Origin: Chloroflexota bacterium
Lineage (GTDB): Bacteria; Chloroflexota; Anaerolineae; UBA1429
Length of the DNA: 64,000 nucleotides
Reading direction: 5' to 3'
Assembly: GCA_012719135.1 (NCBI GenBank)
Contig: JAAYAW010000016.1
Coordinates: 1 to 64,000, forward strand
Part shown: positions 37,960 to 48,413 of the stretch, one piece after another
Layout: each line of letters begins with the position of its first letter
Numbering within the stretch: the stretch's first letter is position 1
The notes under the pieces: model-generated
The model's input: only the letters and a program-made list of their open reading frames with translations
Databases searched by the model: none
What the model was told of the DNA's origin: nothing
Translations under genes and position numbers: made by a program

Positions 37960-38352
37960 ATGGCATCAACGATCGATCAGAGCTGCCTGTACGCCGAGAA
38001 TCACGAATGGATCCGCGTTCAGGAGGACCTGGCCACGGTGGGCATCAGCGACTATGCCCAGGACGAGCTGACCGACGTCGTCTACGTCGAACTGCCAGAG
38101 ATCGGTTCCACCTTCAAGCAGGGCGATCCGTTCGCCGTCGTCGAGTCCGTCAAGGCGGCCTCTGACGTCTTTCTGCCGGTAGCGGGCGAGATCGTCGAGG
38201 TGAACGCCGCATTGGACGACACACCTGAGGCGGTGAACGACGATCCGTACGGACGGGGCTGGTTCGTCCGTATCCGCGTAACGGATCCTGAGGAACTGGC
38301 TACGCTCATGTCCCCGGAGGCCTATGCGTCCTACCTGCAGGAACAGGGTTGA
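37960..38352 (+). CDS. gcvH: Glycine cleavage system H protein
   Basis: YAENHEWIRVQEDLATVGISDYAQDELTDVVYVELPEIG, lipoyl-Lys motif FAVVESVKAASDVFLPVAGEI. Confidence 0.98.
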   Translation: MASTIDQSCLYAENHEWIRVQEDLATVGISDYAQDELTDVVYVELPEIGSTFKQGDPFAVVESVKAASDVFLPVAGEIVEVNAALDDTPEAVNDDPYGRGWFVRIRVTDPEELATLMSPEAYASYLQEQG

Positions 38353-38357
38353 TCGGC

Positions 38358-39698
38358 ATGGCGTACGTCCCACACACGGCGACGGATCGCGCCGAGATGC
38401 TGGCCCTGATCGGAGCGGCATCGTGCGAGGCGCTCTTTGAGTCCATCCCGGAGGAGTGCCGTTACCCAAAGGTGACGCTTCCCGAACCAGTCTCTGAGAT
38501 GGAAATGCTGGCGGAACTGCGCGCCCTCGGGAGGCGCAATACGAGCGTCCTGGATCGCCCGTGTTTCCTTGGCGCGGGCGCCTACAACCACTACGTGCCC
38601 AGCGTGGTCCCCCATCTGACCGGTCGATCCGAGTTCTACACGGCCTACACCCCTTACCAGCCTGAGATCAGCCAGGGCACGCTTCAGGCGGTCTTTGAGT
38701 ATCAGACGATGATCTGCGCGCTCACCGGTATGGAGGTAAGCAACGCCTCGCACTATGACGGAGCCACCGCGCTGGCCGAGGCCATCATCATGGCGCTGGG
38801 GATCGCGCGCGGCAAGAAGCGCAAGGCCATCGTGTCGCAGGATGTCCACCCCGAGTACCGCGCCGTCGCGCGCACATACACGCAAGGGATGGACGTGGTC
38901 ATTATCGGAGACGACAAGCCGGCCACGCTTGAGGAACTGCTCGCACAGCTAGATGAAGAGACAGCCTGCCTGGTCCTTCAAACGCCCGACTTTTTCGGGC
39001 GCATCCATGATCTCACGGGCGTGGCTGATAGAGTCCATCGCCACGGAGCACAGCTTGTGGTCGCTTGCGATCCGATCTCACTGGGCATGTTGATGCCACC
39101 CGGGGCAATGGGCGCCGATATTGTTGTCGGCGAAGGCCAGCCGCTTGGCATCGGGCTGCAGTTCGGCGGGCCGTATCTGGGCTTTTCCGCATGCCGGAAG
39201 GCGGACGTGAGGCGCATGGCCGGTCGCGTGGTCGGTGAGACGGTGGACATCGCCGGCGAGCGCGGATACGTGCTGACTCTTGCGACCCGCGAACAACACA
39301 TCCGCCGAGAGAAGGCTACGTCCAACATCTGCTCGAACCAGGGCCTTAACGTTCTCGCCGCCGCCATCTACCTCAGTGCGCTGGGCCGGTGCGGGCTGGC
39401 CCGAGTAGCCGAGCTCTGCTACCAGCGAGCCCATTATGCGGCAGCCACCATCGATGCACTGCCCGGCTACCAGGTGGATGGTGCGCTGCCTTTCTTCAAG
39501 GAGTTCGTCGTCCACTGCCCTGCCCCGGCGAGGGAGATCAACCGGGCCCTGCTGGCCAAACATGGGATCATAGGAGGCTATGATCTGGGACAGCTCTCGC
39601 CTGCGCGAGAGAACCAGATGCTTCTGTGCGTGACCGAGATGAACACGGCCTCCCAGATCGACCATCTTGCGCAGGCTCTGAGGGAGGTGGCAGGATGA
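38358..39698 (+). CDS. gcvPA: Glycine dehydrogenase (decarboxylating) subunit 1
   Basis: FLGAGAYNHYVPSVVPHLTGRSEFYTAYTPYQPEISQGTLQAVFEYQTMICALTGMEVSNASHYDGATA. Confidence 0.98.
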   Translation: MAYVPHTATDRAEMLALIGAASCEALFESIPEECRYPKVTLPEPVSEMEMLAELRALGRRNTSVLDRPCFLGAGAYNHYVPSVVPHLTGRSEFYTAYTPYQPEISQGTLQAVFEYQTMICALTGMEVSNASHYDGATALAEAIIMALGIARGKKRKAIVSQDVHPEYRAVARTYTQGMDVVIIGDDKPATLEELLAQLDEETACLVLQTPDFFGRIHDLTGVADRVHRHGAQLVVACDPISLGMLMPPGAMGADIVVGEGQPLGIGLQFGGPYLGFSACRKADVRRMAGRVVGETVDIAGERGYVLTLATREQHIRREKATSNICSNQGLNVLAAAIYLSALGRCGLARVAELCYQRAHYAAATIDALPGYQVDGALPFFKEFVVHCPAPAREINRALLAKHGIIGGYDLGQLSPARENQMLLCVTEMNTASQIDHLAQALREVAG

Positions 39699-41167
39699 GC
39701 GAGCCGATCATCTACGAACTGGGAGCGCCGGGCCGTTGCGCTGCCCACCTGCCAAAGCTCGACGTACCGCCCAGCCCGCTGCCGCCGGCGCATCTTCTGC
39801 GCGATGGGCTGGACCTGCCCGAGGTGAGCGAAGTCGATCTGGTTCGCCATTATGTGCGGCTTTCACAGATGAACTACGGGGTCGATATCGGCCTGTATCC
39901 GCTAGGCTCCTGCACCATGAAGTACAACCCCAAAGCCAACGAGGAGGCGGCGCGCATCTCGGACTTGCACAACGTGCACCCTTACCAGCCCGAGGAGTCG
40001 GTGCAGGGCAATCTGGCCTTGATGTACGCCTTGCAGAGTGCTCTGGCGGAGCTGGGCGGATTCCAGGCCGTCAGCCTTCAGCCGGCGGCCGGGGCACACG
40101 GCGAGCTCTCGGGCATTCTGATGATCCGAGCCTACCACCGCGCCCGTGGCGATGCCCAGCGCACAGTAATGCTCATCCCGGACTCGGCCCACGGCACCAA
40201 CCCAGCGTCGACCAGCATGGTGGGCCTGGAGGCTGTCGAGGTATCGTCCGATGAGCGAGGCAATGTCGACCTGAGCGCCCTGACTCCTCATCTCAATCAG
40301 CGTCTGGCGGGCATCATGCTCACAAACCCCAATACGTTGGGGCTGTTCGATGAACACGTGCAGGAGATCTGTCGACGCGTGCACGAGGCCGGCGGCCTCG
40401 TCTACGGGGACGGCGCCAACTTTAACGCCCTGATGGGTATCGTGAAGCCTGTGCAGTTGGGCTTTGACGTGATGCACCTGAACCTGCACAAGACCTTTTC
40501 CACCCCCCACGGTGGGGGTGGCCCTGGTTCTGGCCCGGTGGGAGCGGGGCCGGCGCTGGCGGACTATCTCCCTGGTCCGCTTGTCGCCAGGGACTCTGGA
40601 GCAGAGGGGGAGACCTATCGCTGGGAGATCCCAGCGCGATCGATCGGACGCGTCAAGTCGTTCTACGGGCACTTTGGCATCATCGTGAGGGCCTATGCGT
40701 ATATCTGCATGCTCGGCGCCTCCGGCCTGAGGGAGAGCAGCGAGGCCGCTGTGCTGGCCGCCAACTACCTGCAGGAGCGTCTGCGCCGGACCTACCCACT
40801 CCCCTACCCAAGAACGTGCATGCACGAGTTTGTGCTGGAGGGCCGGCTACAGGGCGCCCCTGGGATTCGGGCGCTCGATATCGCCAAGCGGCTGATCGAC
40901 TATGGCTACCATCCGCCGACCAACTACTTTCCTTTGATCGTACATGAAGCTCTGATGATCGAACCCACCGAGACGGAGAGTAAGCGCGAGCTCGACGCGT
41001 TTGCGGACGCCCTGGAGCGCATCGCGCAGGAGGCCGTAGATCATCCCGAGTGGCTGCATGAAGCCCCCACGAGAGCTCCGCTGCGACGCCTCGACGAGGT
41101 GCGAGCGGCCAAGGATCTGGTGCTTTGCTGGGAACGCCGGGACTCGCGAGATAAAGATGGGCAGTGA
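39695..41167 (+). CDS. gcvPB: Glycine dehydrogenase (decarboxylating) subunit 2
   Basis: [61 protein letters not shown]. Confidence 0.98.
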   Translation: MSEPIIYELGAPGRCAAHLPKLDVPPSPLPPAHLLRDGLDLPEVSEVDLVRHYVRLSQMNYGVDIGLYPLGSCTMKYNPKANEEAARISDLHNVHPYQPEESVQGNLALMYALQSALAELGGFQAVSLQPAAGAHGELSGILMIRAYHRARGDAQRTVMLIPDSAHGTNPASTSMVGLEAVEVSSDERGNVDLSALTPHLNQRLAGIMLTNPNTLGLFDEHVQEICRRVHEAGGLVYGDGANFNALMGIVKPVQLGFDVMHLNLHKTFSTPHGGGGPGSGPVGAGPALADYLPGPLVARDSGAEGETYRWEIPARSIGRVKSFYGHFGIIVRAYAYICMLGASGLRESSEAAVLAANYLQERLRRTYPLPYPRTCMHEFVLEGRLQGAPGIRALDIAKRLIDYGYHPPTNYFPLIVHEALMIEPTETESKRELDAFADALERIAQEAVDHPEWLHEAPTRAPLRRLDEVRAAKDLVLCWERRDSRDKDGQ

Positions 41168-41873
41168 GTTCGAGGCGGCTGGCGCCAAGCCCACCGTGCC
41201 GGCGCTCTATCTCGTGGCGACACCCATCGGCAACCTGGGAGATATCACGCTGCGTGCGCTGGAGACGCTCCGTCTGGTGGACGTGGTTGCCGCTGAAGAC
41301 ACACGCGTCACCGGCCGGCTCCTAAAGCACTATGGCATCAGAAAGCCGCTCATCTCTTTCTTTGAGCACAACCAGCAGAAGGCAACCGAGACAGTCATCG
41401 AGCACGTGCGCGCAGGGCGATCGGTAGCGCTTGTCACAACAGCCGGTACGCCGGGCATCGCCGACCCGGGCTATACGGCGGTTCGCCGGGCGATCGAGGA
41501 GTCGCTCCCGGTCACGTTGATTCCAGGCCCTTCGGCGGCTACGATGGCTTTGGTGCTATCGGGGCTGGCCGTCCACAGCTATACCTATCGCGGCTTTACG
41601 CCACGCAGGCCAGGCGCTCGCCGACGCTTTTTCCTGGCGGACGCCGCATCGCCCTATACGCTCGTGTACTATGAGAGCCCGCACCGCTTGGTTGCGGCCC
41701 TCAGAGACGCCCTGGAGGTCTTTGGCGATCGGCGAGCCGCACTGGCGAACGATCTGACCAAGCTCTATGAGGAGGTCGTGCGCGGGCGCCTGTCGGACCT
41801 GATCACACACGTGGAGGGCCAGGGCGCCCGCGGTGAGTACGTTTTGGTCGTTGAGGGAGCGCAATCGGCATGA
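41157..41873 (+). CDS. rsmI: 16S rRNA (cytidine(1402)-2'-O)-methyltransferase
   Basis: [74 protein letters not shown]. Confidence 0.96.
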   Translation: MGSEFEAAGAKPTVPALYLVATPIGNLGDITLRALETLRLVDVVAAEDTRVTGRLLKHYGIRKPLISFFEHNQQKATETVIEHVRAGRSVALVTTAGTPGIADPGYTAVRRAIEESLPVTLIPGPSAATMALVLSGLAVHSYTYRGFTPRRPGARRRFFLADAASPYTLVYYESPHRLVAALRDALEVFGDRRAALANDLTKLYEEVVRGRLSDLITHVEGQGARGEYVLVVEGAQSA

Positions 41874-42712
41874 AGCCCGATGAGCGGCTGGACGAATTGG
41901 TGACTCGGGTTCTTGCCTCAGCCAAGTACCAGCATATCCAGCGGGATGTGGTGGCCAGAGTGGGCGCAACCGAATTGGCAGCGGGCCACACGCTCAAAGA
42001 CGCGATCAAGTCAACCCGCCGCAAGCTCCATCAGATCGGCGCGGTCTACCTTTCAGGACGCCGAGATTATGGCGCTGCACTCGCGCTCCTGCGCGAAGCC
42101 CAAAGCTCAGGACAGCCCGCTCAGACCAAGGAAGCCTGCCGAACGATCATGCGTGCTCACCAATCCAGCCGTGAACGGATATCGATCCTTGAGAGCTTTT
42201 ACCAGGACCTGTTCGCCCCCTTGGCCCCGGTGAAGTCGGTGCTGGACCTCGCCTGTGGCCTCAACCCGCTGTCTATTCCGTGGATGCCGCTGACGCCCGG
42301 TGCTCGATATCATGCGCTGGACATCTTCCATGATCTGATGGCTTTCTTGTGGCAGGCCATGCCGCTGCTGGGGGTTCAGGGTTCTGCCGAGGTGGGCGAT
42401 GTGTTGGCCGAGAGCCCGGCTACGCCTGCGGACGTGGCTCTGCTGCTCAAGTCGGTACCCTGCCTTGAGCTGATCGAACGAAACGCCGGCGAGAGGATCG
42501 TGGCCTCTGTGCCTGCCCGGCACGTGGTGGTCTCTTTTCCCACCGCTAGCCTCGGAGGCCGGCGAGATCGCGGCATGCTCGCCACCTACCGGCGACGCAT
42601 GGAGCAGATCTGCGCCCAGAGAGTCTGGACGGTTCGCGAACACCTCTACGATAGCGAGTTGGCCTACGTCATCGACAAGGCCGGTCCAGCCGGTGGAGGA
42701 TCCGATGGGTGA
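41870..42712 (+). CDS. Arm/RmtB/FmrO-family 16S rRNA (guanine(1405)-N7)-methyltransferase homologue
   Basis: [88 protein letters not shown] align end to end with RmtB-type enzymes. Confidence 0.9.
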   Translation: MKPDERLDELVTRVLASAKYQHIQRDVVARVGATELAAGHTLKDAIKSTRRKLHQIGAVYLSGRRDYGAALALLREAQSSGQPAQTKEACRTIMRAHQSSRERISILESFYQDLFAPLAPVKSVLDLACGLNPLSIPWMPLTPGARYHALDIFHDLMAFLWQAMPLLGVQGSAEVGDVLAESPATPADVALLLKSVPCLELIERNAGERIVASVPARHVVVSFPTASLGGRRDRGMLATYRRRMEQICAQRVWTVREHLYDSELAYVIDKAGPAGGGSDG

Positions 42713-43694
42713 TAGGCCTGTGCGACTGGCGATTGCGGGGGCCGGTCACATGGGGGCCCGGCATGCCGCCGCCATCCGCACCTGCGAGAGCGCCGAACTG
42801 GTTGCCGTCTGGAGCAGGACGAGGGCGCACGCCGCACGTCTTGCGGGGGAGCATGGTGCCCGTGTCGCCGAGTCGCTGAGCGCACTCGTGGAGAGCTTCG
42901 ATATTGACGCGGTGATCGTCTGTACGCCCCCGGCACACCACGCGGAACCGGCCCTGGCCGCCTTCCGGGCCGGCAAGCACGTGATTGTGGAAAAGCCCCT
43001 GGCGCGATCGATCTCGCACGGAGAGCGAATGATCGAGGCGGCCGACGCCGCGGGCCTTTTCCTGATGACGGCACACGTGGCGCGTCACCTGCCTCTCTTG
43101 CGCACCCTGCATGACCAGGTGCTTTCGGGAGCCATCGGCGAGATCGCCATGATACACATGTCTCGCGAGACCGCCACGGCGCTCTCGGGCTGGCGCATCG
43201 ACCCGGCCGAGGGGGGTGGCGTGGTTCTGGACCTGGGCATTCACGAGTTTGACTGGCTGCTCTGGACGGCGGGCCCTGTGGAGCGCGTGTACTGCCGGGC
43301 GGCCTCCCGCGTGCGAGACGCCGCCGCGGCCTATGCACTCACCACGCTGAGGTTCCGCAGCGGGGCCATCGCCGAGGTGGAGAGCTCTGCGACAAAGGGC
43401 GAGGGGTTTCGCATTTCCGGAGAACTCGCTGGCGACGCCGGGTTGATCACCTACGATAGCGATCGTGACGTGGCCCTGAGCACCGATCTGGAGCCGCTCG
43501 GCCGGGCGGAGTATGGCGGCCTCCCCACCAGCTTCACCCGCGCTAGCCCCTTCCTGGAACAGATGGAGCACTGGATGCGGTGCCTGCGCGGGCAGGAGCG
43601 GCCCTTGGTAAAGCCGTCCGAGGCTCTGGACGCTCTACGAGTCGCGCTCGCGGCCCTCGAATCGGCCAGGTCAGGTCAGGTGCTGCCACCATGA
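42705..43694 (+). CDS. Gfo/Idh/MocA family oxidoreductase
   Basis: VRLAIAGAGHMGARHAAAI, EKPLARSISHGERMIEAADAAGLFLMTAHVARHLP, GVVLDLGIHEFDWL. Confidence 0.94.
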   Translation: MGDRPVRLAIAGAGHMGARHAAAIRTCESAELVAVWSRTRAHAARLAGEHGARVAESLSALVESFDIDAVIVCTPPAHHAEPALAAFRAGKHVIVEKPLARSISHGERMIEAADAAGLFLMTAHVARHLPLLRTLHDQVLSGAIGEIAMIHMSRETATALSGWRIDPAEGGGVVLDLGIHEFDWLLWTAGPVERVYCRAASRVRDAAAAYALTTLRFRSGAIAEVESSATKGEGFRISGELAGDAGLITYDSDRDVALSTDLEPLGRAEYGGLPTSFTRASPFLEQMEHWMRCLRGQERPLVKPSEALDALRVALAALESARSGQVLPP

Positions 43695-44713
43695 GTCATA
43701 CGGCAAACCGAGTGGGAATCTGGAGCCTGGATCACATGCACGCGCGCAGCTACCTGAACGCGGTGTGCGCTCGCGATGATCTCGACGAGATCCTTCTGCT
43801 CGAGGAGACGAATCGAGACCTGGCCCACCAGATCGCTGCCCAGACGGGCGTATCCGTCGCCTCTGGCCCGGCCGAGTTTCTCGAGCGTGTCGATGCCGTG
43901 ATCATCACGTCGGACAATGTACACCATGCGCCTCTGGCGCTGGCTGCGGCGCGGGCCGGCGTACATGCGTTGGTGGAGAAACCACTGGCGACACGGATTC
44001 CTGATGCCGTCGCCATGGTGGAGGCCTATCGGCAAGCGAGCCTCGTTCTGGCCACCTCCTTCCCTTGCCCCTTCAGCCCGGCTTTCCAGGCTCTGGCTGC
44101 TCGTGCGCGCGCAGGCGAACTCGGTGATGTGCTCGCCCTGCGCTGCACCAACAGAGGCACGATGCCGGGCGGGTTCTTTATCGAGAGAGAGCGCTCCGGC
44201 GGCGGAGCGGTGATCGACCATGCTGTTCACGTTGCCGATCTTCTGAGGCGGATCACCGGCAGAGATCCACAACGGGTGTACGCGGAGATCGGCCACGGGC
44301 TGTATCATCAGGACTGGGACGATAGCGGGCTGCTGACGATTGAGATGAGCGGCGGCACCTTTTCCACGCTGGATTGCAGCTGGAGCCGCCCGGGGAGCTT
44401 TCCCACCTGGGGCGATGTGACCATCAAGCTCATCGGATCAGAGGCCAGCGCGACAGCTGATCTCTTTGGGCAGCGATTGGAGTACTACCCCGCAGAACCC
44501 GCACGCCCCAAGTGGATCGGTTGGGGCAGCGATCTGGACGCGCTCTTGATCGATGACTTTCTGGAAGCCATCCGAGCCGGGCGGCAGCCCGTCAGCAGCG
44601 GCGAGGACGGCCTATGGGCTCTGCGGGTAGCCCTGGCCGCCTACGCCTCAGCACAGGCCGGCGCGCCTGTGGATGTGCTGCCGGGCCCAGCAGTCGACAG
44701 GGAGGGACTATGA
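43691..44713 (+). CDS. Gfo/Idh/MocA family oxidoreductase
   Basis: VDAVIITSDNVHHAPLALAAARAGVHALVEKPLATRIPDAVAMVEAYR, GGGAVIDHAVHVADLLR. Confidence 0.93.
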   Translation: MSHTANRVGIWSLDHMHARSYLNAVCARDDLDEILLLEETNRDLAHQIAAQTGVSVASGPAEFLERVDAVIITSDNVHHAPLALAAARAGVHALVEKPLATRIPDAVAMVEAYRQASLVLATSFPCPFSPAFQALAARARAGELGDVLALRCTNRGTMPGGFFIERERSGGGAVIDHAVHVADLLRRITGRDPQRVYAEIGHGLYHQDWDDSGLLTIEMSGGTFSTLDCSWSRPGSFPTWGDVTIKLIGSEASATADLFGQRLEYYPAEPARPKWIGWGSDLDALLIDDFLEAIRAGRQPVSSGEDGLWALRVALAAYASAQAGAPVDVLPGPAVDREGL

Positions 44714-45912
44714 CGGACCTGCGTCGTGGCTGGGGGACCTATACGCCACCCCTGTCGGCACGTGAGCGATTCAACCGGATCATGCACTTTCAGTCGGTGG
44801 ACTGCATCTCTCATCTCGAGTTCGGCTACTGGACAGAGCTCAAGGAAGACTGGATGCGCCAGGGTAACCTGCCACCCCAGTTGAGGAGATCCGACGGCTC
44901 GATACCGGACGATGCCGTGGAGACGTTCTTTGGCGTCGAGCAGATGGAGCATGTAGACGCGCGGCTCGGCGCCTTGCCCCTTCGCCCCGTGGAGGTACTC
45001 GAGCGCACCGAAACGACGATCACGTACCGGGATGGCATCGGTGTGCTAAGGCAGGACAAGGCGTCCGGCACGGAGACGATCCCGCACTTTCTGCAGTTCC
45101 CCATCCGCGACCGCGAGAGCTGGCTAGCCTTTCGGGATGAGTTCCTGGATCCGGCACGGCCGGAGCGTGCCTATCGGGCCGATGAGATCGATGCCCTGGA
45201 GCGCCGCTCTCGTGCGTCCTCCAGCCCCGTGGTCACGGACCTGGGCTCGTACATCGGACGCATTCGCGACTGGACCGGCTTCGAGCGCCTGGCATTGCTT
45301 TCGATGGATGATCCCGATCTCGTTGAGGAGATGGTGGCACACCAGGCAGACCTGGCGCTCTCACAGATGCCGGCCATCCTGGAGCGTGGCTTTATCGACG
45401 CCGCAGGCGGCTGGGAGGATATCGCCTTCAACAGCGGGCCGATCCTCAATCCGCGGTTTTTCTCAGAGCGCATCATGCCTCACATGAGCCGTGTAACTCG
45501 GCTCCTCCGCCAACATGGCATCGATATCATCTGGACCGACTGCGACGGCCTCATCCTAAAGCTCATCCCGCTCTGGCTGGAAATCGGGGTGAACTGTATG
45601 TTTCCGCTGGAGGTGCATCCTGGAAACGATCCGGTTGCGCTGAGAGAGCAGTATGGGCGCTCGCTGCTTATCCGAGGTGGCTTTGACAAGTACGCGCTCT
45701 GGGAGGGGAGGGAGGCCGTGCTCAGCGAGCTCAAGCGGATCGAGCCAGCAGTGGCTGAGGGAGGCTTCATACCGCATGTAGATCATCGCTGCCCCGCTTT
45801 GGTGTCTTTTGATACGTATTGCTACTATATCTGGGAAAAGTGCCACATGCTGGGGTGGCCTGAGAGCACGATCAAGTCATTCGCCTTCTACGAGCGATGG
45901 AAGGCGTTGTAG
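44710..45912 (+). CDS. Uroporphyrinogen decarboxylase (URO-D)-superfamily protein
   Basis: SARERFNRIMHFQSVDCISHLEFGYW, IDAAGGWEDIAFNSGPILNPRFFSERIMPHMSRV, DCDGLILKLIPLWLEIGVNCMFPLEV. Confidence 0.85.
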   Translation: MTDLRRGWGTYTPPLSARERFNRIMHFQSVDCISHLEFGYWTELKEDWMRQGNLPPQLRRSDGSIPDDAVETFFGVEQMEHVDARLGALPLRPVEVLERTETTITYRDGIGVLRQDKASGTETIPHFLQFPIRDRESWLAFRDEFLDPARPERAYRADEIDALERRSRASSSPVVTDLGSYIGRIRDWTGFERLALLSMDDPDLVEEMVAHQADLALSQMPAILERGFIDAAGGWEDIAFNSGPILNPRFFSERIMPHMSRVTRLLRQHGIDIIWTDCDGLILKLIPLWLEIGVNCMFPLEVHPGNDPVALREQYGRSLLIRGGFDKYALWEGREAVLSELKRIEPAVAEGGFIPHVDHRCPALVSFDTYCYYIWEKCHMLGWPESTIKSFAFYERWKAL

Positions 45913-45941
45913 GCACAGCCCCAATACGAAACGGAGTGTGC

Positions 45942-46580
45942 ATGGAGATCAATTGGTACGGTGGAGGCTGCTTTCGTATACGTGGTCGGGGGGCCACTGT
46001 GGTGACGGACCCTTTCGCGCCCGAATCCGGTTTCCGGCTCGCGCGCATGGCCGCCAATCTGGTTACCGTTTCTCACGACGATCCCGCGAACAACTACGTG
46101 CGCATCGTGCGCGACGATCCGTATGTAATCTCGGGACCGGGCGAGTACGAGGTCGGCGGGGTCTTTGTGATCGGCGTGACCTGCTATCACGATGATCAAG
46201 AGGGCGCGCGCTTTGGACGCAACACCGCCTATATCATTGAGCTTGAGGATATGACGATCTGCCACCTGGGAGACCTCGGACATGTGCCCACCCAGGAGCA
46301 GATCGAGGAGTTCGATGGTATCGACGTGCTGATGATTCCGGTGGGCGGGAAAGACGTGCTGGCGGGCCCCCGTGCCGCAGAGGTCGTCAATCTGCTGGAG
46401 CCCAAGCTCGTCATTCCGATGCGATACCGGATCGCCGATATGGACCGTGACCTGGCAACGGTGACGCGCTTCCTCACCGAGATGGAAGCCAAAGAGTCGC
46501 AGCCAGAGGACGCCCTCAAGGTGACCGCATCGCAGCTGAGTGAAGACACGCGCGTGTGCGTGCTATCACCTCGCCGATGA
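45942..46580 (+). CDS. MBL-fold metallo-hydrolase (L-ascorbate lactonase-like)
   Basis: MEINWYGGGCFRIRGRGATVVTDPF, VTVSHDDPANNYVRIV, CHLGDLGHVPTQEQIEEFDGIDVLMIPVGG, KLVIPMRY. Confidence 0.88.
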   Translation: MEINWYGGGCFRIRGRGATVVTDPFAPESGFRLARMAANLVTVSHDDPANNYVRIVRDDPYVISGPGEYEVGGVFVIGVTCYHDDQEGARFGRNTAYIIELEDMTICHLGDLGHVPTQEQIEEFDGIDVLMIPVGGKDVLAGPRAAEVVNLLEPKLVIPMRYRIADMDRDLATVTRFLTEMEAKESQPEDALKVTASQLSEDTRVCVLSPRR

Positions 46581-47884
46581 ACAACCTCCGTCCAACGCAA
46601 GAGCACAGGCGTGCCTACACCATCGGCATCGAGGATGCCGGGAGACTGGTACGCCTGCCTGCGTTGCTGATAGAGCTGGGCCTCGGGCCCGACAAGCTCA
46701 TCGATCAACTAGCCCGATCCTCTCTGGTCGTGCGTGCCAGATCGCGGGGAGCGGCGGGCGCGCGAGCGCTGGCTGACCTAGGCCATTCGTTGGGGCTCCC
46801 GACTGGGGATGACCCGTCTCAGCCGGGCGCAGTGTTCACGGGCTGCGTGACGATTCGTGAGCTGGAGCAGGCGATCGGCGCTCTCGAGGCGTCGTCGACG
46901 CCGGCCAGCCTCCAACTGGGCGTTGAGATGCGTGCAGCCATCGCGGCAGCGTTGGAGCCCATCCCCTTTACGTCGGCCATCGGAGACCGCCAGATCCATT
47001 GGGGACAACGAACTCTCGTGATGGGCATCATCAACGTCACCCCGGACTCTTTCTCGGGTGATGGCGCCATGTCCGGTGGGCGCGCGGTGGAGCGAGCGAT
47101 CCGCACCGCGGTGGAGCAGGCACTGGCCATGGAGGAGGACGGTGCCGACATCCTGGACGTCGGCGCCGAATCCACCCGTCCGGGCGCACTCCCCGTCGAC
47201 GAGGATGAGGAACTCCGCCGGCTGATCCCGGTGATCGTGGCTATCCGGGAATCCTCGCGTGTCCCGCTCTCTGTAGATACCTACAAGAGCGCGGTGGCAC
47301 GCGCGGCGCTCAGCGAGGGCGCCGATATGATCAACGACATTCACGGTATGCAGCGCGATGCCGGGATGGCCGCGACCCTCGCTGCAAGCCAAGCACCCGT
47401 GGTGCTGATGCACAACCGTCTCGACGCCACGGTCAGCACACAATCCGGGTTAGGGAATCGCTACGTGGGCGTCCGGTATCCGGACCTGATGCTGGATGTG
47501 ATCGAGGCACTGGCCGATCTCCGCGATGCCGCCCAGGCACAGGGAATCGAGCAGCCGCGCCTATTCGTGGATCCCGGGTTGGGCTTTGGCAAGACGGTTG
47601 AGCAGAGCCTGCGGATCATCGAGCGCGCCGGAACACTGCGTACGCTGGGGCAGCCGCTACTGCTGGGTCCCTCCCGCAAGTCCTTTGTTGGCTACACATT
47701 GGGATTGCCCCCCGAACAGCGGACGATCGGCACAGTGGCCACGCTGGCTTACGCGGTCGCGCGCTGCGGCGCGGACATCGTCAGAGTCCATGACGTGCGG
47801 GCTGGGTTGGAGGCTGTCACAATCGCCGATGCGGCTCTTGGCGCCACGCAGCCCTCTGGCATCGCTTCGCCCGAGGAGCGATAG
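46577..47884 (+). CDS. folP: Dihydropteroate synthase with about 135-aa N-terminal extension
   Basis: LVMGIINVTPDSFSGDG, ADILDVGAESTRPGALPVDEDEELRRLIPVI, SVDTYKSAVARAALSEGADMINDI, DPGLGFGKT. Confidence 0.95.
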   Translation: MNNLRPTQEHRRAYTIGIEDAGRLVRLPALLIELGLGPDKLIDQLARSSLVVRARSRGAAGARALADLGHSLGLPTGDDPSQPGAVFTGCVTIRELEQAIGALEASSTPASLQLGVEMRAAIAAALEPIPFTSAIGDRQIHWGQRTLVMGIINVTPDSFSGDGAMSGGRAVERAIRTAVEQALAMEEDGADILDVGAESTRPGALPVDEDEELRRLIPVIVAIRESSRVPLSVDTYKSAVARAALSEGADMINDIHGMQRDAGMAATLAASQAPVVLMHNRLDATVSTQSGLGNRYVGVRYPDLMLDVIEALADLRDAAQAQGIEQPRLFVDPGLGFGKTVEQSLRIIERAGTLRTLGQPLLLGPSRKSFVGYTLGLPPEQRTIGTVATLAYAVARCGADIVRVHDVRAGLEAVTIADAALGATQPSGIASPEER

Positions 47885-47888
47885 GTCC

Positions 47889-48383
47889 GTGGCCACAGCA
47901 TACCTGGGGTTGGGCTCCAATATCGGGGATCGGGAGGCCGCCATCGCCGAGGCGTACCGACTCTTGGAGAAGGCCGGCGAGGCGGTGATACGTCGCTCGC
48001 CGCTCTATGAGACGGAGCCCTGGGGCTATCTCGAGCAGGCTCGGTTCCTCAACGCCGTCTGTGAGATCAGCACGGACCGCACGCCACACGCACTGCTGCG
48101 GCTACTCAAACAGATCGAGCAGGATATGGGCCGCCAGCCCTCCCGCCGCAACGGGCCCCGGATCATCGATCTCGATATCCTGCTCTACGACGCCATAGAG
48201 ATCAGTACGGAGGTGCTCTCTATACCGCACCCGGGCATGCTCGAACGCTCGACGGTCCTCGTGCCTCTCTGCGACATCGCCCGCGAGGCAAGGCACCCCC
48301 GGACGGAGCGGAGCATGGGCGAGCATCTGTCGCTCCTTGAGCCAGTCACCGGCATCGCGCCCTACCCTCCGGGCCTCGGGTGA
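47889..48383 (+). CDS. folK: 2-amino-4-hydroxy-6-hydroxymethyldihydropteridine diphosphokinase
   Basis: AYLGLGSNIGDREAAIAEAYRLLE, SPLYETEPWGYLEQARFLNAV, RNGPRIIDLDILLYD; GTG 47889. Confidence 0.97.
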   Translation: MATAYLGLGSNIGDREAAIAEAYRLLEKAGEAVIRRSPLYETEPWGYLEQARFLNAVCEISTDRTPHALLRLLKQIEQDMGRQPSRRNGPRIIDLDILLYDAIEISTEVLSIPHPGMLERSTVLVPLCDIAREARHPRTERSMGEHLSLLEPVTGIAPYPPGLG

Positions 48384-48413
48384 GTATGCCGCCCCCGTCG
48401 GGCCGGGATGGAC

